Source of the DNA: an uncultured Muribaculaceae bacterium | GTDB lineage: Bacteria; Bacteroidota; Bacteroidia; Bacteroidales; Muribaculaceae | Assembly: GCA_910579185.1 (NCBI GenBank) | Contig: CAJTTG010000003.1 | Span: 239,286-303,285, forward strand | Direction of reading: 5' to 3' | Length of the DNA stretch: 64,000 bases | Shown: positions 1-7,807 of the stretch, one piece after another | Position numbering within the stretch: position 1 is the stretch's first letter | How the letters are laid out: every line of letters begins with the position of its first letter | Made by a program: the position numbers and the translations under genes | The notes under the pieces: generated by a model | Told to the model about the DNA's origin: nothing | Seen by the model: only the letters and a program-made list of their open reading frames with translations | The model's database searches: none

Positions 1-496
1 TGATCAATGCCAGGTCGGTCTGTGGGTCTGTGCCGATCACCGTGGCGTTGAACACGCGGTTATCGTTGAGCAGCACTTCGAGACGTTCTGCTCCGTCGAT
101 CACGTGGTTGTTGGTGATGATATAGCCGTCCTTGGAGATGATGACTCCGGAACCGAGCCCTTTTTCCTGCTGCTGGCTCTCGTCGTTGTCGCCATTGCTT
201 CTCTGACGGCGAGGGTCGACCTGACGTTGGTTGGATCCTCCGAACGGATCGCCGAAGAAGAAGTCGAAAAACGGATCGTTGAAGCCGTTGCCATAGCCGC
301 TCGGACGGCGTACGGATGCAAAACTTTTGATGGACACAACGCCATTTATGGTCGATTCAGCTGCCGTTGTGAAATCGGCATTCTGGACCGGACGTTGAGC
401 CACTGTGAAGAGCTCAGGTTTCTGAGCCGAAACGTAGATGCCTGCCGCGGCTGTGAAGATGGCCAGCGTCAGAGCTGATAAACCTTTGATATTCAT
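1..496 (-). CDS. htrA: HtrA/DegP-family periplasmic serine protease, 5' part
   Basis: The minus strand opens with ATG at 496 and reads through to the window edge (165 codons, no stop), so only the N-terminal part is present. Residues 1-24 form a signal peptide ending before AQKPE. A Phe/Gly/Asp/Arg-rich loop follows (about residues 70-110). The trypsin-like fold then starts: GSGVIIS, the catalytic His in TNNHVIDGAE (H131) and the catalytic Asp in DPQTDLALI (D161). The Ser and the PDZ domains would lie beyond base 1. HtrA proteases degrade or refold damaged envelope proteins in the periplasm. A TAttTTTG -7 box lies about 60 bases upstream. The family call is firm; DegP versus DegQ type cannot be decided. 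Confidence 0.93.
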   Translation of the reverse strand, partial: MNIKGLSALTLAIFTAAAGIYVSAQKPELFTVAQRPVQNADFTTAAESTINGVVSIKSFASVRRPSGYGNGFNDPFFDFFFGDPFGGSNQRQVDPRRQRSNGDNDESQQQEKGLGSGVIISKDGYIITNNHVIDGAERLEVLLNDNRVFNATVIGTDPQTDLALI

Positions 497-557
497 GTTA
501 TGTGTAAAATGATTTGTTAGATAATAGTTAGAAAACTGATTGGTCTTTCCTGTGATG

Positions 558-565
558 CAAAAATA
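558..565 (-). promoter_or_regulatory. -7 promoter box of the HtrA gene
   Basis: On the minus strand this reads TATTTTTG, matching the Bacteroidetes -7 consensus TAnnTTTG, about 60 bases upstream of the HtrA start. No well-placed -33 TTTG was found. Confidence 0.45.
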
Positions 566-690
566 ATGCTAAAATCAATTTCCTGATGCTGTTGTGTAAC
601 AATTTAAAGTGATTTAATATGAGTAGGGTTAATTTTATCTATTTTGATGGGGTAAGTGTGAAAATATGTGCAAAATATGCCGCAGGATTG

Positions 691-721
691 TTGTTCCTAC
701 GTTTGGAAATGACTATTTTTG
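691..721 (+). promoter_or_regulatory. Bacteroidetes-type promoter of the NlpC/P60 lipoprotein gene
   Basis: TTG at 691-693, a 20-base spacer and TATTTTTG at 714-721 match the TTTG-N19/20-TAnnTTTG form. Transcription would begin near 725, only about 20 bases before the ATG at 745. This is why I reject the longer in-frame start at 619, whose extra 42 codons would lie mostly upstream of the transcript. Confidence 0.55.
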
Positions 722-744
722 CCGATGAAGTGCAACTGAAATTT

Positions 745-1590
745 ATGAAATCCCAATTTATAAAAGCGCCGATCCTCGTTTTCGGCTTTGTGTTCATGCT
801 TTTTGCGGCTACCTCGTGCGGCACATCGCGCAACGCGTCGGGCCGTGGGTCTGCATATACGCCGGTGGCTAAGCCTGAACCGCCGCGCCATATAGATTTT
901 TCCGGACGGCAGATGGAGCCGACTGTCAGTCTGCTTTTGCGTGAGGCGGATTCCTGGATCGGAACGGCATATCAATATGGCGGCAATGACCGTAACGGAG
1001 TGGATTGTTCCGGGTTTGTGACGCAGGTCTATGGCAAGCTTGACATTCGTTTGCCGCGCACATCGCAGCAACAGCAGCAGTTCTGCACTCCGTTGAACCG
1101 CGATCAGCTTCAGGAGGGCGATCTGGTGTTCTTCACCGTGCGTGGTGGCTCGTCGGTCGGACATGTCGGCATCTATATCGGAAATGACCAGATGATCCAT
1201 GCTTCATCTTCAAAAGGGGTTATAATCTCATCTCTGTCGCAGGCATATTATGTCACCAACTATTATGGTGCAGGGCGTATTGAGCCGTTCTATGCCATGG
1301 TCGACAGCGAACGTAAACGTAATAATAAGAAGAAAACGCCGGTGATCGCACCGCCCGTTGTGGCTCCTGCCGAGGATCCGTCGGTGGCTGAACCGGTCTA
1401 TGCTGAGGTGACCCGTCAGGAAAATACCGCAGTGCCGACACCCGTTGTCATGACACCTGTCAGGATAGCTCATGTGCCGTCGGCTGCACCGGCATCTGCG
1501 CCTGTGCCGCAGCCCGAAGCCGCACAGCAATCCCAAGTGCAACAGCAGCCTGAATCAGGACTTGCCGAACTTTCAGAATTTTTTGATTGA
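745..1590 (+). CDS. NlpC/P60-family cell-wall hydrolase, lipoprotein
   Basis: 281-residue lipoprotein endopeptidase expected to cleave peptidoglycan stem peptides in the envelope. The signal peptide ends in AATSC, making C25 the lipidated Cys. The NlpC/P60 domain (about residues 60-180) carries the catalytic Cys in VDCSGF (C88), the His in GHVGIYIG (H140) and the third residue in MIHASS (H152). About 100 residues of low-complexity Pro/Ala/Val/Gln-rich tail follow, ending in LAELSEFFD; such a tail is unusual for the family and may be a spacer or partner-binding segment. The start at 745 is chosen for its signal peptide and the promoter just upstream. The stop overlaps the next ATG by one base, so it is probably co-transcribed with tcdA. 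Confidence 0.92.
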   Translation: MKSQFIKAPILVFGFVFMLFAATSCGTSRNASGRGSAYTPVAKPEPPRHIDFSGRQMEPTVSLLLREADSWIGTAYQYGGNDRNGVDCSGFVTQVYGKLDIRLPRTSQQQQQFCTPLNRDQLQEGDLVFFTVRGGSSVGHVGIYIGNDQMIHASSSKGVIISSLSQAYYVTNYYGAGRIEPFYAMVDSERKRNNKKKTPVIAPPVVAPAEDPSVAEPVYAEVTRQENTAVPTPVVMTPVRIAHVPSAAPASAPVPQPEAAQQSQVQQQPESGLAELSEFFD

Positions 1591-2345
1591 TGGAAATTGA
1601 AAAACCGGCTCAGACCGAAATTTTTAATCGTGTCGAACGCCTTGTGGGGCAAGATGCCATGCAGCGTCTCGCTATGACCCGTGTCATTGTTTTTGGCGTA
1701 GGTGGTGTCGGATCGTGGACTGTGGAGGCTCTTGTGCGCTCCGGAATCGGCCATGTCACAATTGTGGATGCCGACACGGTTGCCGTCTCGAATATTAATC
1801 GTCAGCTTCCGGCCACGACATTGACCGTAGGAGAAGTAAAAGTCGATGTGCTTCGTCGCCGTATGCTTGAGATAAATCCGGCTGTGGATCTGACGGCGAT
1901 AGCAGGTCGGTACACGGCCGACACAGCCGATGATTTCCATCTTTCGGACTATGATTTTGTTGTCGATGCCATCGACTCTTTGGCCGACAAGGCATTGCTC
2001 ATTCATCGTGCTACGACTGAAAAAGTGCGGTTGGTGTCGTCGATGGGAGCTGCGCTTAAGATGGATCCGACGCGAATCCATGTCGCCGAATTCCGGAATG
2101 TGAAAGGATGCCGCTTAGCTGCCGCGCTGAGGCGTAAGTTCAAGCACACCGGGCTGTATCCGGCCCGTAAGTTCCGGTGTGTCTATTCCGATGAGTTATT
2201 GCCTAATCTTGGTGAGGACAACGACACATCCGGAGCCATGACGTATGGAAAAATTGCCGTTAACGGGGCGTTGTGCCACGTAACGGCAATATTCGGTCTG
2301 ACACTCGCCGGACTTATCGTTGAGGATGTGGTCCGCGTCAAATAG
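1590..2345 (+). CDS. tcdA: tRNA threonylcarbamoyladenosine dehydratase (TcdA, ThiF/E1-like)
   Basis: 251-residue E1-like enzyme that activates t6A37 of tRNA with ATP and dehydrates it to cyclic t6A. The Rossmann nucleotide-binding motif FGVGGVGSW lies near residue 32, followed by the acidic strand end IVDAD and the family segment SNINRQLPA. VVDAIDS and the SSMGAALKMDPT segment are also typical of TcdA (older name CsdL). The start is the ATG at 1590, which overlaps the previous stop (TGATG); a TTG one codon earlier is in frame but less likely. Translational coupling to the NlpC/P60 gene is likely, though the two functions are unrelated. Confidence 0.92.
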   Translation: MEIEKPAQTEIFNRVERLVGQDAMQRLAMTRVIVFGVGGVGSWTVEALVRSGIGHVTIVDADTVAVSNINRQLPATTLTVGEVKVDVLRRRMLEINPAVDLTAIAGRYTADTADDFHLSDYDFVVDAIDSLADKALLIHRATTEKVRLVSSMGAALKMDPTRIHVAEFRNVKGCRLAAALRRKFKHTGLYPARKFRCVYSDELLPNLGEDNDTSGAMTYGKIAVNGALCHVTAIFGLTLAGLIVEDVVRVK

Positions 2346-2356
2346 ATTCCGGATGG

Positions 2357-2905
2357 TTATTCAACAGTGGTTATGGTAGCTCCTGCGGCTGACACTACAC
2401 TGATTGTCGAAGTGCTGTCGCTGAATGTTTTTATGGTGTCTACTTTCTGGGATTGGTCGTCGGCACCTGAACCTTCCTCGTCGCCCATGGCAAGGGTAGT
2501 GGCATAATCCTCGTAGATCTTTTGCAGATCGATATTGTAGCGTTGACGGATCTTCGCGACAGAGGCGCGGAGATCATCGCCATGATTGTCAAGGACAATG
2601 TTGAAGAAGTCGTTGAACTTGCGCATTGCCACAAGTCTTTTCGTTCCGGAAGATTTCTCAACGGAATGATGGAGATACACCAGCGCTCCGGCAGCTTCGC
2701 CGGCTGTCATATCATCAGGGTAGTTGGTGATGCTGTCCAGCTGGGCTATGCTCAACATGCGGCTGCCATGCTCGAAATCAACAGGGTCGGTTTCTGATAC
2801 TGTCGATCCTGATTCGTCGCCGGTCGAAGAGTCGCTTGATCCGCAGCCTGTGAATGATATTGCTGCACCGGCGAGCAGCAGTGTTGTTAATAGTCTTATT
2901 TTCAT
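2357..2905 (-). CDS. Putative lipoprotein of unknown function
   Basis: 182 residues. The N-terminus is a lipoprotein signal with Cys in SFTGCGSS (about residue 21), followed by a Ser/Asp/Glu/Gly-rich linker and a mainly helical, acidic domain (about residues 45-140). The C-terminal 40 residues are Ser/Thr-rich. I recognise no family. The start codon overlaps the end of nfnB by four bases, so the gene is the distal member of the Nfn operon. An envelope location is clear, but the link to a cytoplasmic redox enzyme is probably only transcriptional. Confidence 0.8.
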   Translation of the reverse strand: MKIRLLTTLLLAGAAISFTGCGSSDSSTGDESGSTVSETDPVDFEHGSRMLSIAQLDSITNYPDDMTAGEAAGALVYLHHSVEKSSGTKRLVAMRKFNDFFNIVLDNHGDDLRASVAKIRQRYNIDLQKIYEDYATTLAMGDEEGSGADDQSQKVDTIKTFSDSTSTISVVSAAGATITTVE

Positions 2906-4374
2906 AAGTCGGTTGATTTATCTGTTGATAGCAGTGCTTCTGCCATTGCGGCTGCCGCACGTCGGCCATCGCCCATGGCAAGGATTACGGTTGCGCCTCC
3001 GCGAACAATATCGCCTCCGGCATAAAGAGTTGGTATCGATGAGCGCATTGTCGATTCATCAACAATGATGGTGCCTCGCTTTGAAATGTCAAGTCCCTTG
3101 ATGGCATTAGGAATCAATGGGTTGGGCGATACGCCTACGCTGACTATCACCATGTCGGCAGGAACATCGATGATATCCCCCTCGATCGGTTCCGGCGACC
3201 GTCGGCCTGATGCATCCGGTTCGCCAAGCCGCATTCTTTGCAGACGCATAGTGGTGACACGGCCTGTTTCGTCGGCTATATATTCCACCGGGTTATGAAG
3301 CGTCAGGAATTCCACGCCTTCCTCTTTTGCATGTTTGATCTCCTCGGCGCGAGCCGGCATCTCCTCCTCGCTGCGGCGATAGACGAGCATCACACGGGCA
3401 GCACCCATGCGTCGCGCTGTCCTGACGGAGTCCATGGCCGTGTTGCCGCCCCCGATGATCGCTACATTGCCTCCGGCAAGCACCGGTGTGTCGTGACCCG
3501 GCTGTCCGGCGCCCATAAGGTTTACGCGTGTCAGATATTCGTTGCTCGACATCACTCCGATATAGTTCTCGCCCGGAATGCCCATGAAGCGTGGAAGTCC
3601 GGCTCCCGATGCCACGAAGAGTCCGCTGAATCCCTGCGCTTCAAGATCCTCGAAGCTGAGAGTCTTTCCAATGATGCAATCCTTGACAAACTCAACTCCA
3701 GCAGCTTGCAGTGCCGCTATCTCTTTGTCGACAATGGTGTTGGGCAGACGGAATTCGGGTATGCCGTATTTCAGCACACCGCCTATCTCGTGGAGAGCCT
3801 CATACACTGTTACTGAAAAACCACGCGCCGCCATCTCTCCGGCAAAGGAAAGTCCTGCCGGTCCACTACCAGCCACGGCAATCTTGATGCCGTTAGGCTT
3901 ATTGGCCGGAACTGCCACGGATTCGGCATTGTCGGCGGCGAACCGTTCGAGATAGCCTATGGCCACCGGTGCTTTCTTCATCTTGTTGTAGATGCATCGG
4001 CTCTCGCATTGTTTCTCCTGCGGACATACGCGGCCGCAGACAGCCGGCAGTGCGCTCGTGGATCGCAGTACGCGGGATGCCTCGTTGATCTCGCCACGCT
4101 GTATGTTCTTGATGAATCCCGGAATATTGATGTTGACCGGGCAGCCCTGTATGCACTGGGGATCCGGACAGTCAAGACATCGGGTGGCTTCAAGTACGGC
4201 TTGTTCACGGGATATGCCGCAGTTGACCTCCCCATTGCATGTGATGCGATAGGCCGGGTCAAGTTCAGGCATGGCCACGCGTGGAATGTCGCCACGCTGT
4301 TTTGCCGTCAATGCTTTGCGGAGCTCTTCGCGCCATTCTGCCGAGCGCGGTGCTATATCATTGTTATGAGTCAT
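2902..4374 (-). CDS. nfnB: NfnB-type NADPH subunit / glutamate synthase small-subunit-like oxidoreductase
   Basis: 490 residues, cytoplasmic. The N-terminus holds two Cys clusters for 4Fe-4S centres (CLDCPDPQCIQGCP and CGRVCPQEKQCESRC). An FAD-binding fold (VAGSGPAGLSFAGEMAARG) and an NADPH-binding fold (IIGGGNTAMDS) follow, as in GltD and NfnB. No large GltB subunit is nearby; instead the gene lies 13 bases downstream of an NfnA-like subunit. Known Nfn complexes couple NADH and NADPH to ferredoxin by electron bifurcation, and I infer that role here. The alternative is the SudA/SudB-type sulfide dehydrogenase, which has the same architecture. Confidence 0.85.
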   Translation of the reverse strand: MTHNNDIAPRSAEWREELRKALTAKQRGDIPRVAMPELDPAYRITCNGEVNCGISREQAVLEATRCLDCPDPQCIQGCPVNINIPGFIKNIQRGEINEASRVLRSTSALPAVCGRVCPQEKQCESRCIYNKMKKAPVAIGYLERFAADNAESVAVPANKPNGIKIAVAGSGPAGLSFAGEMAARGFSVTVYEALHEIGGVLKYGIPEFRLPNTIVDKEIAALQAAGVEFVKDCIIGKTLSFEDLEAQGFSGLFVASGAGLPRFMGIPGENYIGVMSSNEYLTRVNLMGAGQPGHDTPVLAGGNVAIIGGGNTAMDSVRTARRMGAARVMLVYRRSEEEMPARAEEIKHAKEEGVEFLTLHNPVEYIADETGRVTTMRLQRMRLGEPDASGRRSPEPIEGDIIDVPADMVIVSVGVSPNPLIPNAIKGLDISKRGTIIVDESTMRSSIPTLYAGGDIVRGGATVILAMGDGRRAAAAMAEALLSTDKSTDL

Positions 4375-4387
4375 ATTTTTTGATCTG

Positions 4388-5176
4388 TTAATTATATGAG
4401 CGCAATCGCATCATCATCTCGTCGAAGTCCACCTTATGGGCATCGAATTCGGGACCATCTATGCAAACGAATTTTGTCTTGCCATCCACGCTGACGCGGC
4501 ATGCGCCGCACATTCCCGTGCCATCGACCATTATCGTGTTGAGTGAGCACATTGTCGGGATGTCATATTTCTTGGTCAGCAATGCAACGAATTTCATCAT
4601 GATCGCCGGGCCGATTGTCACTACCTGATCAACCTTCTCGCGACGTATCACTTCCTCAACGCCGTTGGTGACCAGACCTTTCTGTCCGTAGGATCCGTCG
4701 TCGGTCATTATGATAACCTCGTCGCTGAACGGACGCACCTGATCTTCAAGTATTATAAGATCCTTTGTGCGTGCGGCAAGGACGGTGATGACTCTGTTGC
4801 CGGCCTGTTTCATGGCCTTGATGATTGGCAGAAGCGGAGCTACACCCACACCGCCGCCACAGCACACAACTGTGCCTACATTGGCTATATGGGTGGCCTG
4901 TCCAAGCGGACCGACAACGTCGGTCAGGCATTCTCCGGGTTCAAGAGCACATATCTTCTTTGTGGAGACTCCTACGGCCTGAATCACGAGGGTTATTGTC
5001 CCTTTCTCAATATCAGCGTCGGCAATGGTCAGCGGAATGCGTTCGCCCCCTTCGCCGGTGCGTACAATGACGAAATGTCCCGGTTTGCGTGAACGCGCTA
5101 TCATTGGTGCCTCTACGACCAATTTCACTACTTTTTCGGAAAAATGCTCCTTATCAATTATTTTAAACATGGGCAT
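4388..5176 (-). CDS. nfnA: NfnA-type ferredoxin-NADP+ reductase subunit (2Fe-2S, FAD/NAD)
   Basis: 262 residues with the layout of PyrK/SudB/NfnA: an N-terminal FAD-binding barrel (FVIVRTGEGGERIPLTIAD), an NAD-binding domain (VVCCGGGVGVAPLLPI) and a C-terminal 2Fe-2S segment with Cys in MCSLNT, GMCGACRV and FVCIDGPEF. It pairs with the GltD-like subunit encoded directly downstream to make a bifurcating transhydrogenase; this assignment rests on the gene pair. It is the first gene of a three-gene minus-strand operon, with a TAtcTTTG box about 40 bases upstream. PyrK is the main alternative, but no pyrD is adjacent. Confidence 0.86.
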   Translation of the reverse strand: MPMFKIIDKEHFSEKVVKLVVEAPMIARSRKPGHFVIVRTGEGGERIPLTIADADIEKGTITLVIQAVGVSTKKICALEPGECLTDVVGPLGQATHIANVGTVVCCGGGVGVAPLLPIIKAMKQAGNRVITVLAARTKDLIILEDQVRPFSDEVIIMTDDGSYGQKGLVTNGVEEVIRREKVDQVVTIGPAIMMKFVALLTKKYDIPTMCSLNTIMVDGTGMCGACRVSVDGKTKFVCIDGPEFDAHKVDFDEMMMRLRSYN

Positions 5177-5211
5177 GTGGATAATTTCGATGCATGACGT
5201 GCAAAGATAAT

Positions 5212-5219
5212 CCGAATTT
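5212..5219 (-). promoter_or_regulatory. -7 promoter box of the nfn operon
   Basis: The minus strand reads TATCTTTG, a perfect TAnnTTTG, 36 bases before the nfnA start. A possible -33 TTTG sits at 5244-5247 but the spacing (24) is long. Confidence 0.45.
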
Positions 5220-5272
5220 ATGGCATTTCGGTAAAATTTAACGCAAAAATGCCATGTTTGGCTAAAATTCGT

Positions 5273-5280
5273 TATCTTTG
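5273..5280 (+). promoter_or_regulatory. -7 promoter box of the C1 peptidase gene
   Basis: TATCTTTG, a perfect -7 box, 38 bases upstream of the ATG at 5318 and divergent from the nfn box. A -33 element at normal spacing is not obvious. Confidence 0.45.
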
Positions 5281-5317
5281 CAGTAATTCAATACCTAAAC
5301 AATCAATATCACACATA

Positions 5318-6526
5318 ATGAAAAAGTTTGTTTGTGGCCTTTTGGCTGCTTCGGCTGCGCTTGGCGCGTGGGCCGATGAGGCGAAGCAGACACCTGACAC
5401 GGTGGCTGGTTTCGTGTTCACTGATGTGAAAGTGGTGCCGGGAACTTCTGTGAAGGATCAGAATAAGTCAGGCACATGCTGGTGTTTTTCCAGCCTCTCG
5501 TTCTTTGAGAATGAATTGCTGCGTAAGACCGGTAAGGAATATGACCTTTCGGAAATGTTTGTTGTGCGCCATTGCTATGATGACAAGGCCGACAAATATG
5601 TCCGTATGTACGGAGCCTTGAATTTCGCTCAGGGTGGCAGCGCATTTGACGTCCCCTATGTTTGGGAAAACTATGGAATCGTGCCTGAAGAAGCATACAA
5701 AGGTCTCAACTATGGAGAGGATAAGCATTCTCACTATGAGATGGCCGACGTGTTGACAGGCTATGTGAAGACAATCGTGAGCAAGCCGAACAAGAAGAGC
5801 ATCTCCACTGCTTGGCGCAAGGGCTTCAATGGCGTTCTCGACGCTTATCTGGGCGAACTGCCTGAGACCTTTGAGTATGAAGGCAAGACATATACTCCCC
5901 AGTCGTTTGCCGCTTCTCTGCCCATCAATATGGACGATTACATCGGAATCACATCTTTTACCCATCATCCTTTCTACAAACCGTTCGTAATGGAGGTTTC
6001 CGACAACTGGGTGTTCGGTCAGTATCAGAATGTGCCTCTTGAAGAGATGAAAGAGATCGTTGATTACGCTCTCGACAATGGCTACTCTGTTGACTGGGCT
6101 GCCGATGTCAGCGAAGGTGGTTTCAAGTGGAACGATGGTGTCGCTCTCATGCCGAAAGCCAAAACTCAGGCCGACATGGAGGGTACCGAGCTTGCTCGCT
6201 GGGTGAAACTCTCCGACCGCGACCGTGAGGCAGAACGTTTCAAATTCAACGGCCCTGCGGAAGAGATCGAGGTTACTCAGGAGATGCGTCAGGAGTGGTT
6301 CGACCGTCAGGAGACCACCGACGACCATGGTATGGTGATCGAAGGTCGCGCTGTTGACCAGAACGGCAACAAGTACTACAAGGTTAAGAACTCTTGGGAC
6401 ACTAATCAGGTTTACGGCGGTTACTTCTATGTTTCCGAGCCTTATTTCCTGGCCAAGACAATGGATATATACGTAAACAAGGAGGCTATTCCCAAGAACA
6501 TCAAAAAGAAAATGGGATTGAAATAA
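5318..6526 (+). CDS. Periplasmic C1 aminopeptidase, bleomycin hydrolase/PepC-like
   Basis: 402 residues with a signal peptide (residues 1-19, ending GAWA) that cytoplasmic PepC lacks, so it probably acts in the periplasm. The papain-type active site is visible: QNKSGTCWCFS with nucleophile C54, the His region DDHGMVIEGRA and the Asn in KVKNSW near the C-terminus. The length and the large insert between Cys and His fit the bleomycin-hydrolase branch. Exported PepC-like peptidases are common in Bacteroidales and probably trim peptides taken from the gut. The longer in-frame start at 5249 would precede the promoter box and hide the signal peptide, so it is rejected. Confidence 0.88.
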   Translation: MKKFVCGLLAASAALGAWADEAKQTPDTVAGFVFTDVKVVPGTSVKDQNKSGTCWCFSSLSFFENELLRKTGKEYDLSEMFVVRHCYDDKADKYVRMYGALNFAQGGSAFDVPYVWENYGIVPEEAYKGLNYGEDKHSHYEMADVLTGYVKTIVSKPNKKSISTAWRKGFNGVLDAYLGELPETFEYEGKTYTPQSFAASLPINMDDYIGITSFTHHPFYKPFVMEVSDNWVFGQYQNVPLEEMKEIVDYALDNGYSVDWAADVSEGGFKWNDGVALMPKAKTQADMEGTELARWVKLSDRDREAERFKFNGPAEEIEVTQEMRQEWFDRQETTDDHGMVIEGRAVDQNGNKYYKVKNSWDTNQVYGGYFYVSEPYFLAKTMDIYVNKEAIPKNIKKKMGLK

Positions 6527-6549
6527 TAGTTCCGGTTCCATTATGGCAT

Positions 6550-6585
6550 AAGGGTGGCGTGTAATCAGGCATGCCACCCTTTTTT
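6550..6585 (+). terminator. Rho-independent terminator after the C1 peptidase gene
   Basis: A 12-bp stem (6550-6561 with 6570-6581, one G-T pair) with an 8-base loop is followed by a T run to 6585, 24 bases after the stop codon. Confidence 0.75.
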
Positions 6586-6676
6586 CGCCTTTGTGTCGGA
6601 TAATTTCTTTGTGGAATATCCTATTTGCAGGGGTAATGGGTGAGCAATAATAATGCGGAAAGAACGTTATAACATT

Positions 6677-7576
6677 ATGTGTAAAATACTTATAACAGCT
6701 GTCGCATTTCTGTATTCTATCGCTTGTTTGGCGCAGACACAATCCGACGTGAATGTGAGTGAAGGCGGCTACGGGATGGTCAAGACAAACATCAGCGTCA
6801 GTGCCGATCATACATGGGGCGCGGTCAGGGATGGTTTTGGCGCAAGGGTTTCCTATGAGGCGTATAAGAATAAATTCTTTACGTTGTCGGCCAATGCAAG
6901 GTATAATTCCGTAAAAGTGGATTTTGACGAGGGAGATCTTAGCGATGGCTACTCTCCGGAAGATCTTGGAATGAACGATGTTCATATTATGGCTCAATTG
7001 GGGGCTACAGCTACTGTCAGGACAGAATTGTTCGGTAAGCCATTGATGGGTGTAGCGATGCTGAACACTGAATGGGGTGTCGGAGGATTCGAGCGGATAT
7101 CCGGAATAGTTATGGGGATGATAATGCTGAGAGCCAATAAGAATACTCAATTTGGGATAGGACCATTGGTGATGGTGAATACGACCTCCAAAATACCGGC
7201 GTTTCTTGTGTTTATGTATCGCCACAGGTTTAATGAAAAGTTGGCTTTGAATCTCTACGGAGGTATGCTTGGCCTGGATTATAATTTGAATAAAAACAAC
7301 ATCTTCTCCATCGGGGCGGACATTGATGTGAAAGGATTCTACTTCAAGCCAAGACATGAGGACTTGCCTAAGGTCTGCCGTTTTACATATACCTCTTTTC
7401 GGCCAACGGTCAAATATAGATTACGCTTGGGCCAGAATTTCTATTTAGATGCACAAGGAGGTGTGGCTATCAAGATGTCTTGTCGTGTAAATGGCAAGAA
7501 TGGGACTAAAGAGTATATGGATTGTAATCAAAAGCCTGCGCCATTTCTTCAAGCCGGAATATCATACTCATTATAG
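6677..7576 (+). CDS. Outer-membrane beta-barrel protein, DUF6268-like
   Basis: 299 residues from the ATG at 6677, giving a clean signal peptide ending LAQ. An in-frame ATG at 6653 adds eight residues and is possible. The rest is an alternation of short amphipathic strands and turns rich in Gly, Asn, Tyr and Phe, and it ends in GISYSL, an aromatic/hydrophobic C-terminus suited to barrel assembly. The pattern resembles the DUF6268 outer-membrane family, a call from memory of the family's look. Nothing indicates the substrate. It stands alone between a terminator and a convergent tRNA gene. Confidence 0.65.
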   Translation: MCKILITAVAFLYSIACLAQTQSDVNVSEGGYGMVKTNISVSADHTWGAVRDGFGARVSYEAYKNKFFTLSANARYNSVKVDFDEGDLSDGYSPEDLGMNDVHIMAQLGATATVRTELFGKPLMGVAMLNTEWGVGGFERISGIVMGMIMLRANKNTQFGIGPLVMVNTTSKIPAFLVFMYRHRFNEKLALNLYGGMLGLDYNLNKNNIFSIGADIDVKGFYFKPRHEDLPKVCRFTYTSFRPTVKYRLRLGQNFYLDAQGGVAIKMSCRVNGKNGTKEYMDCNQKPAPFLQAGISYSL

Positions 7577-7624
7577 TCTTGGCGATTGATGATTTCTTTC
7601 TGAGGACGCAGAATAGCATTGTGT

Positions 7625-7674
7625 AAAAAAAACTACAGGAGGCGTAAATCTTTGATTTACGCCTCCTGTAGTTT
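7625..7674 (-). terminator. Strong terminator of the tRNA-Pro(TGG) gene
   Basis: A perfect 21-bp stem (7630-7650 with 7654-7674) around a 3-base loop, followed on the minus strand by a run of T. It lies two bases past the tRNA 3' end. It is nearly symmetric and could also stop plus-strand transcripts. Confidence 0.8.
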
Positions 7675-7675
7675 G

Positions 7676-7749
7676 TCGGGGTGACAGGATTCGAACCTGC
7701 GACCGCCTGGTCCCAAACCAGGAGCGCTACCGGACTGCGCTACGCCCCG
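7676..7749 (-). tRNA. tRNA-Pro (anticodon TGG)
   Basis: The minus strand starts CGGGGCGTAGCGCAG and folds into a standard cloverleaf: acceptor stem CGGGG with CCCCG, an anticodon arm whose loop centres on TGG, and a T arm with GGTTCGAATCC. The discriminator is A at 7676 and CCA is not encoded. tRNA-Pro(TGG) reads CCA and, with wobble modification, other Pro codons. Confidence 0.95.
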
Positions 7750-7807
7750 AATGCGTTTGCAAAGTTACGCATATTTTGTGTTACTTCCAAATTTAGTCGA
7801 AATCTTT

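Noticed and set aside
619..744. N-terminal extension of the NlpC/P60 lipoprotein
   Set aside because: It would lie upstream of the predicted transcription start and would bury the lipoprotein signal peptide.
2902..4374. GltD, the small subunit of glutamate synthase
   Set aside because: No large GltB subunit is near, and an NfnA/SudB-like gene directly precedes it, so the Nfn-type pair fits better.
5468..7357. 629-codon minus-strand open frame
   Set aside because: It runs antisense across the C1 peptidase and the barrel gene, has no signal of a protein family and starts inside a gene. Its length comes from the codon bias of the plus-strand genes.
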